From positions 1-64,000 of the forward strand of contig CALVWW010000003.1 in the NCBI GenBank assembly GCA_944368155.1: a DNA stretch of 64,000 nucleotides. Direction: 5' to 3'. A program made the position numbers and the translations under genes. Positions 59,810 to 64,000 of the stretch are shown here, one piece after another. Position 1 is the first letter of the stretch; every line of letters starts with the position of its first letter. The notes under the pieces were generated by a model, which saw only the letters and a list, made by a program, of their open reading frames with translations, ran no database searches and was not told the DNA's origin. The stretch comes from an uncultured Clostridia bacterium. Its GTDB lineage: Bacteria; Bacillota; Clostridia; Christensenellales; Borkfalkiaceae.

Positions 59810-62800
59810 TTATTTAAAATAGCGGACACCGCTTTCAAAGATACGCATATCAAAGTTACCGACGCAGTTTTTATACAGATTTTCTCCGATGCGTTCGCTG
59901 TGACCCATCTTGCCGTACACCCTGCCGTCGGGCGAGGTGATACCTTCTATAGCCCACATGCTGCCGTTGGGGTTGAACGGGCTGACCATGGTGGGACGGC
60001 CGAGCCCGTCGCAATACTGGGTAGCTATCTGGCCGTTTTTACGCATCTTTTCCAGCTCGGCAAGAGGAGCGATAACCTTGCCCTCGCCGTGGGAGACGGG
60101 CACGGTGTATACCTCGCCTACCTTGCACGCCGAAAGCCATGGACTTTTTACCGATGCGACGCGGATATCCACGAGCGTGGAGACATGGCGGGAAATATTG
60201 TTATATGTGAGCGTGGGCGAACCGGAAGTTAAGGGGCTTACCCTGCCGTAAGGCACAAGCCCGAGCTTTATCAGAGCCTGAAAACCGTTGCATATGCCTA
60301 AGATTAGGCCGTCGCGGTGCTCAAGAAGGTCGGCGATTTTTTCCGACACGGCGGGGTTTTTAAAAGTGGTTGCAATAAACTTGCCCGAACCGTCGGGTTC
60401 GTCGCCGCCGGAAAAGCCGCCGGGGAAGGCGATTATGTTTGCGCGGTCTATCGCCTTTATTATGGCCTGAACGCTCTCCTCTATATCCTGGGGAGTGCGG
60501 TTGCGTATGACAAGGATTTCCGTTTCGGCGCCCGCAAGGCGGAACTTGCGCTCGGTATCGAGTTCGCAGTTGGTGCCGGGGAATGCAGGTATGAACACGC
60601 GGGGCTTTGCAGCCTTTATTGCTATGCCCGAATACCTGCCCGCGCCGTTATAGTCGCAATCGGGAATATCGCCCGAGGCGGGAGCCGTCGCAGGGAACAC
60701 GCCGTTGAGTTTCGAGGTGTAAGCCGCGAGCGCGTCGGAATAATCAACGCTCTCTCTGCCGCAGGTAAAGCCGCCTTCAGCCGTCTGACCGACATATACC
60801 GCTTCAACGCCGAGGGAAGATACCTCGTCGGCAAAGACGATTATATCGCCGTAGCGCTCGGCAAACAGCTCCTCTTCGGGAAGAGCAAATTCAAAGCCGA
60901 GACCGTTGCCGAAGCAGCACTTTGACACGGCGGAAGCTATGCCGCCCTGCTCGATAACCGTTGCATGCTTTATTTTACCTGAAGTTATTCCCGCATGTAC
61001 TTCGGAATACAACTTTTTGAGATAGCCGAAGTCGGGAACAAGGTTTTCGTCCTTCTTCATGGGAAGGAGCCACAGTTTTTCGCCGGCGCTTTCGGGCACG
61101 TTGGTGATGAGTGAGGAGGCCTTGGCGGGAGCTATGGCAAAGGAAATCAGCGTAGGCGGTACGTCGATATCTTCGAACGAGCCGCTCATGGAGTCCTTGC
61201 CGCCGATTGCCGCGAGGCCCAAATTTATCTGCGCATACAGCGCGCCCAAAAGAGCCGAAAGAGGAACGCCCCAGCGCTTTTTATCCTCCCTTAAACGCAT
61301 GAAGAACTCCTGCAGAGTGAGGCGGATATCCTCCATCTTCGCGCCTGCCGCAACGACCTTTGCAACGGAAGTCACTATCGAATAGATTGCTCCCGTAAAA
61401 GGCGACGACGACATTAAGTTGGGATTATAGCCGTAGGCCGAAACCGTGCAGTCGTCCGTCTCTCCGCCGACGATTTTCGCAGCCATGGCCGTTATCGGCG
61501 TGAGCTGGTTTTTGCCGCCGAACGGCATGAACACAGATTTAGCCCCGATTGTAGAATCGAATGTCTCAGCAAGGCCCTTCTTGGAGCATACGTTTAAATC
61601 TGAAAGGGTATTTATCAGGTCGGTCTTAAAGCCGTCGCCCTGTTTTTTATCGAAAAACTTGGTTATATTCTCGCAAATCTCTGCCGGGATTCGCTGTTTT
61701 ACGCCGTTGGTATCGAGGAAATCGCGCGAGATATCGACGATTGCCCTGCCGCGGTGATACATTTTCATGCGGCGGGTATCGGTAACTTTTGCAACGGGCG
61801 TGGCTGTAAGGTTTTCCTCCGCGGCAAGCTTGATAAACTCGGTCACGTCCTTTGCGGCAACGACTACCGCCATACGCTCCTGAGATTCGGATATGGCAAG
61901 TTCCGTGCCGGAGAGACCCTCGTACTTTTTGGGGACGAGGTCGAGCTCTATCTCCACTCCGTCGGAAAGCTCGCCTATGGCGACCGATACGCCGCCCGCG
62001 CCGAAGTCGTTGCATTTCTTTATTCTGCGGGTAGCCTCTTTATTGAGGAACAGACGCTGCAGCTTGCGTTCGGTGAGGGCGTTGCCCTTCTGCACCTCTG
62101 CGCCGCACGTCTGAACGGACTTTTTGTCGTGAGCTTTTGAAGAACCCGTGGCGCCGCCGCAGCCGTCGCGCCCCGTCTCGCCGCCGAGAAGTATAATCAC
62201 ATCGCCTGCCTTGGGGCGCTCGCGGTAAATCATATCCGACTTTGCGCCCGCAACCACGAAGCCCGTTTCAAGCCTCTTTGCTTTATAGCCGTCGTGATAG
62301 ACTTCGTCGACCTGACCTGTGGCAAGGCCAATCTGGTTGCCGTACGACGAAAATCCCGCCGCGGCCGTGGTCGTTATCACGCGCTGCGGAAGTTTGCCGG
62401 GGAGGGTATCTTCCAACGGAACGGTGGGGTCGGCCGCGCCTGTTATGCGCATGGATTGCAGAACATACGTCCTGCCCGAAAGCGGATCGCGTATGGCGCC
62501 GCCGAGGCAGGTAGCCGCGCCGCCGAAGGGCTCGATTTCAGTGGGGTGGTTATGCGTTTCATTTTTGAACATAACCGTATATTTTTCCGGTTTGCCGTCG
62601 AGCTCGACGTCTACGTTTATCGAGCAGGCGTTTATCTCTTCAGATTCATCAAGATTGGCAAGTTTGCCGTCTTTTTTAAGCTTTTTGGCGCCGATTGTCG
62701 CTATATCCATGAGGCAGGGATATTTATCGTTCCTGCCGGCATACAGCTCTTTGAACAGGTCGCAATAGAGGTCATAGGCCTTTTTAACGTCCTTATTGTC

Positions 62801-63511
62801 GCCCTCTATCTCAACATCGGTTATTTCGGTGGCGAAAGTCGTGTGGCGGCAATGGTCGGACCAATAGGTATCTATAACTTTAAGTTCTGTTTCGGTAGGG
62901 TCGCGCTTTTCAGATATAAAGTAGTCGCGCACAAAGGCAAGGTCCTCAACCGACATGGCAAAGCCCATGGTTTTATGGTAGGCTGCTATCTCGCCGTCGG
63001 TCATTGAAGTAAAACCTTCGACCGACTGCACGTCGGGAGCGTCGATATGCACGCGGACGAGGGTCGAAGGCTTTTCGAGAGAGACCTCCTCGCTTTCAAC
63101 AGGGTTGATGAGATGCTTCTTTAATTTTTCAACCTCTTCAGGCGTCGCGCCCTTCACTGCATACACGCGGGCGCACTCGATTAAGGGGCGCTCTTTCTGG
63201 GTGAGCAGCTGAACGCACTGGGCGGCGCTGTCGGCACGCTGGTCGTACTGTCCCGTGAGGTAGGCTATGGCGAAAACTGAATATCCCTCGCCGAAATCTA
63301 TCTCCTCCCTGTAGACATTGTCGACGGGTGGCTCGGAGAACACGCCGGGAATTGCAGCGGAAAACTCCTCCTCGGTCATCCCCTCAACGTCGTAACGGAT
63401 TAAAAGGCGGACATCCTCTATATCAGTTATTCCGAGGAGGTTTCTGGCCTCGTCCATAACTTTTTTGGCCTGCAAATTATCTTTCTTTTCAACGAATACT
63501 CTGTAAATCAT
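59810..63511 (-). CDS. purL: Phosphoribosylformylglycinamidine synthase, single-chain
   Basis: 1,233 aa: one polypeptide holding the PurS-like N-domain (to about 210), two AIRS-type synthase halves (HNHPTEIEPFGGAATCLGGA; GGETGRDGCGGATGSSKAH; GGKDSMSGSF) and a C-terminal glutamine amidotransferase (FPGGFSGGDEPDGSG; Cys in GICNGFQALIKLG; His in SHGEGK). Uses glutamine and ATP to convert FGAR to FGAM in purine synthesis. ATG 63511 has GGAG 8 bases upstream; a start at 63532 is less likely. Confidence 0.96.
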   Translation of the reverse strand: MIYRVFVEKKDNLQAKKVMDEARNLLGITDIEDVRLLIRYDVEGMTEEEFSAAIPGVFSEPPVDNVYREEIDFGEGYSVFAIAYLTGQYDQRADSAAQCVQLLTQKERPLIECARVYAVKGATPEEVEKLKKHLINPVESEEVSLEKPSTLVRVHIDAPDVQSVEGFTSMTDGEIAAYHKTMGFAMSVEDLAFVRDYFISEKRDPTETELKVIDTYWSDHCRHTTFATEITDVEIEGDNKDVKKAYDLYCDLFKELYAGRNDKYPCLMDIATIGAKKLKKDGKLANLDESEEINACSINVDVELDGKPEKYTVMFKNETHNHPTEIEPFGGAATCLGGAIRDPLSGRTYVLQSMRITGAADPTVPLEDTLPGKLPQRVITTTAAAGFSSYGNQIGLATGQVDEVYHDGYKAKRLETGFVVAGAKSDMIYRERPKAGDVIILLGGETGRDGCGGATGSSKAHDKKSVQTCGAEVQKGNALTERKLQRLFLNKEATRRIKKCNDFGAGGVSVAIGELSDGVEIELDLVPKKYEGLSGTELAISESQERMAVVVAAKDVTEFIKLAAEENLTATPVAKVTDTRRMKMYHRGRAIVDISRDFLDTNGVKQRIPAEICENITKFFDKKQGDGFKTDLINTLSDLNVCSKKGLAETFDSTIGAKSVFMPFGGKNQLTPITAMAAKIVGGETDDCTVSAYGYNPNLMSSSPFTGAIYSIVTSVAKVVAAGAKMEDIRLTLQEFFMRLREDKKRWGVPLSALLGALYAQINLGLAAIGGKDSMSGSFEDIDVPPTLISFAIAPAKASSLITNVPESAGEKLWLLPMKKDENLVPDFGYLKKLYSEVHAGITSGKIKHATVIEQGGIASAVSKCCFGNGLGFEFALPEEELFAERYGDIIVFADEVSSLGVEAVYVGQTAEGGFTCGRESVDYSDALAAYTSKLNGVFPATAPASGDIPDCDYNGAGRYSGIAIKAAKPRVFIPAFPGTNCELDTERKFRLAGAETEILVIRNRTPQDIEESVQAIIKAIDRANIIAFPGGFSGGDEPDGSGKFIATTFKNPAVSEKIADLLEHRDGLILGICNGFQALIKLGLVPYGRVSPLTSGSPTLTYNNISRHVSTLVDIRVASVKSPWLSACKVGEVYTVPVSHGEGKVIAPLAELEKMRKNGQIATQYCDGLGRPTMVSPFNPNGSMWAIEGITSPDGRVYGKMGHSERIGENLYKNCVGNFDMRIFESGVRYFK

Positions 63512-63542
63512 CTGGCGCTCCAAATTTTTCAAGTCGTATAAA

Positions 63543-64000
63543 TTAACCTTCGCGGTACTTTATTCCAATATCGCTGCGGCAGTACATTCCGTCCCAGCTT
63601 ATGTTCTTTGCGGCGGCGTATGCCTTTGCCCGGGCTTCGTCTACGTCGCTGCCCTTTGCAACCACGCCCAAAACCCTGCCGCCGTTTGTGACGAGCTTTC
63701 CGTCCTTTATAGCCGTGCCCGCATGAACTATCTGGCAGTCGCCTACGTCGCCTATGGAAATTTCTTTGCCCTTTTCGTAGCGGGCGGGATAGCCGCCCGA
63801 GGCAAGAACGACGCACACGCAGGCGCCATCCTCCCACTCTATTTTTATATCGGAGAGTTTTCCGTCGGTAACGGCTTCAAATATATCCATCAGGTCTGTT
63901 TTGAGCATGGGGAGAACTACCTGCGTTTCGGGGTCGCCGAAGCGGGAATTGTACTCCACCACCCTCATTCCCTTATCTGTGCGCATGAGGCCGAAATACA
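63543..64000 (-). CDS. purD: Phosphoribosylamine-glycine ligase, C-terminal part
   Basis: The gene runs off the right edge; about 152 residues are visible. EYNSRFGDPETQVVLPML is the ATP-grasp metal-binding signature, and the C-terminal domain with VVLASGGYPARYEKGKEI, GGRVLGVVAKG and YCRSDIG matches PurD. Joins glycine to phosphoribosylamine. It ends 31 bp before purL, in one purine operon. Confidence 0.94.
   Translation of the reverse strand, partial: YFGLMRTDKGMRVVEYNSRFGDPETQVVLPMLKTDLMDIFEAVTDGKLSDIKIEWEDGACVCVVLASGGYPARYEKGKEISIGDVGDCQIVHAGTAIKDGKLVTNGGRVLGVVAKGSDVDEARAKAYAAAKNISWDGMYCRSDIGIKYREG

Overview
The window reads as a chromosome segment of an endospore-forming, anaerobic member of the Clostridia, probably uncultured. 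Evidence: a spoVAC-spoVAD-spoVAE locus, a sigma-G gene, a reverse rubrerythrin, a clostridial-type ThyA and the classic Firmicutes run ispG-(polC locus)-rimP-nusA-rnpM-ylxQ-infB-rbfA-nrnA-truB-ribF. Housekeeping promoters are close to TTGACA-17-TATAAT, and GC-rich perfect hairpins close most transcription units. I cannot name the genus. There is no CRISPR array, rRNA operon or insertion sequence; mobile DNA shows only as scars.

Layout. 1-240: edge of an integrative element, with the displaced 3' half of a tRNA-Ser. 300-9100: lipoprotein, GNAT, M32 carboxypeptidase, ilvA-ridA, DegV, YihY, CoA-disulfide reductase with rhodanese. 9.2-12.3 kb: sporulation operon SDR-sORF-spoVAC-spoVAD-spoVAE-sORF behind a sigma-G-like promoter. 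12.3-19.7 kb: ZIP transporter, folA, thyA, a Nudix-SDR fusion, lgt, a Cys-rich repeat protein, rubrerythrin, HAD phosphatase. 19.9-30.4 kb: argS, ychF, a PadR/HAAS pair, gap, M29 aminopeptidase, fba, PAP2, murG. 30.4-32.0 kb: a decayed patch (headless esterase, tRNA-Thr, degenerate tRNA copy). 32-41 kb: XRE regulator, polysaccharide deacetylase, CvpA, a second DegV, sigG, a GH28/AEC pair, tRNA-Ala, a nucleotidyltransferase. 41-45 kb: DUF5662, MBL hydrolase, dtd, efp, pepP. 45-57.4 kb, minus strand: ribosome-maturation and RNA-metabolism operon. 57.4-59.4 kb: nrdR, a three-gene XRE module and a large structured RNA. 59.8-64 kb: purL and the end of purD.

Strongest leads. (1) A structured repeat, three near-identical 147-bp tandem copies between infB and rbfA plus a diverged copy near 59.7 kb that keeps the fold by compensatory changes; its internal loop can form two tandem G.A motifs around two G-C pairs. 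(2) A ~285-nt RNA at 59057-59340 whose ends pair over 21 bp, leading a module of a 58-aa protein, an XRE regulator and a free copy of that regulator's C-terminal domain. (3) A 510-aa protein at the canonical polC position holding the N-terminal, OB and exonuclease parts of PolC but no PHP or polymerase module. (4) A spoVA operon containing an SDR and two small ORFs. (5) A Nudix-SDR fusion on an apparently leaderless mRNA. (6) A 19-bp dyad motif repeated in five intergenic regions.
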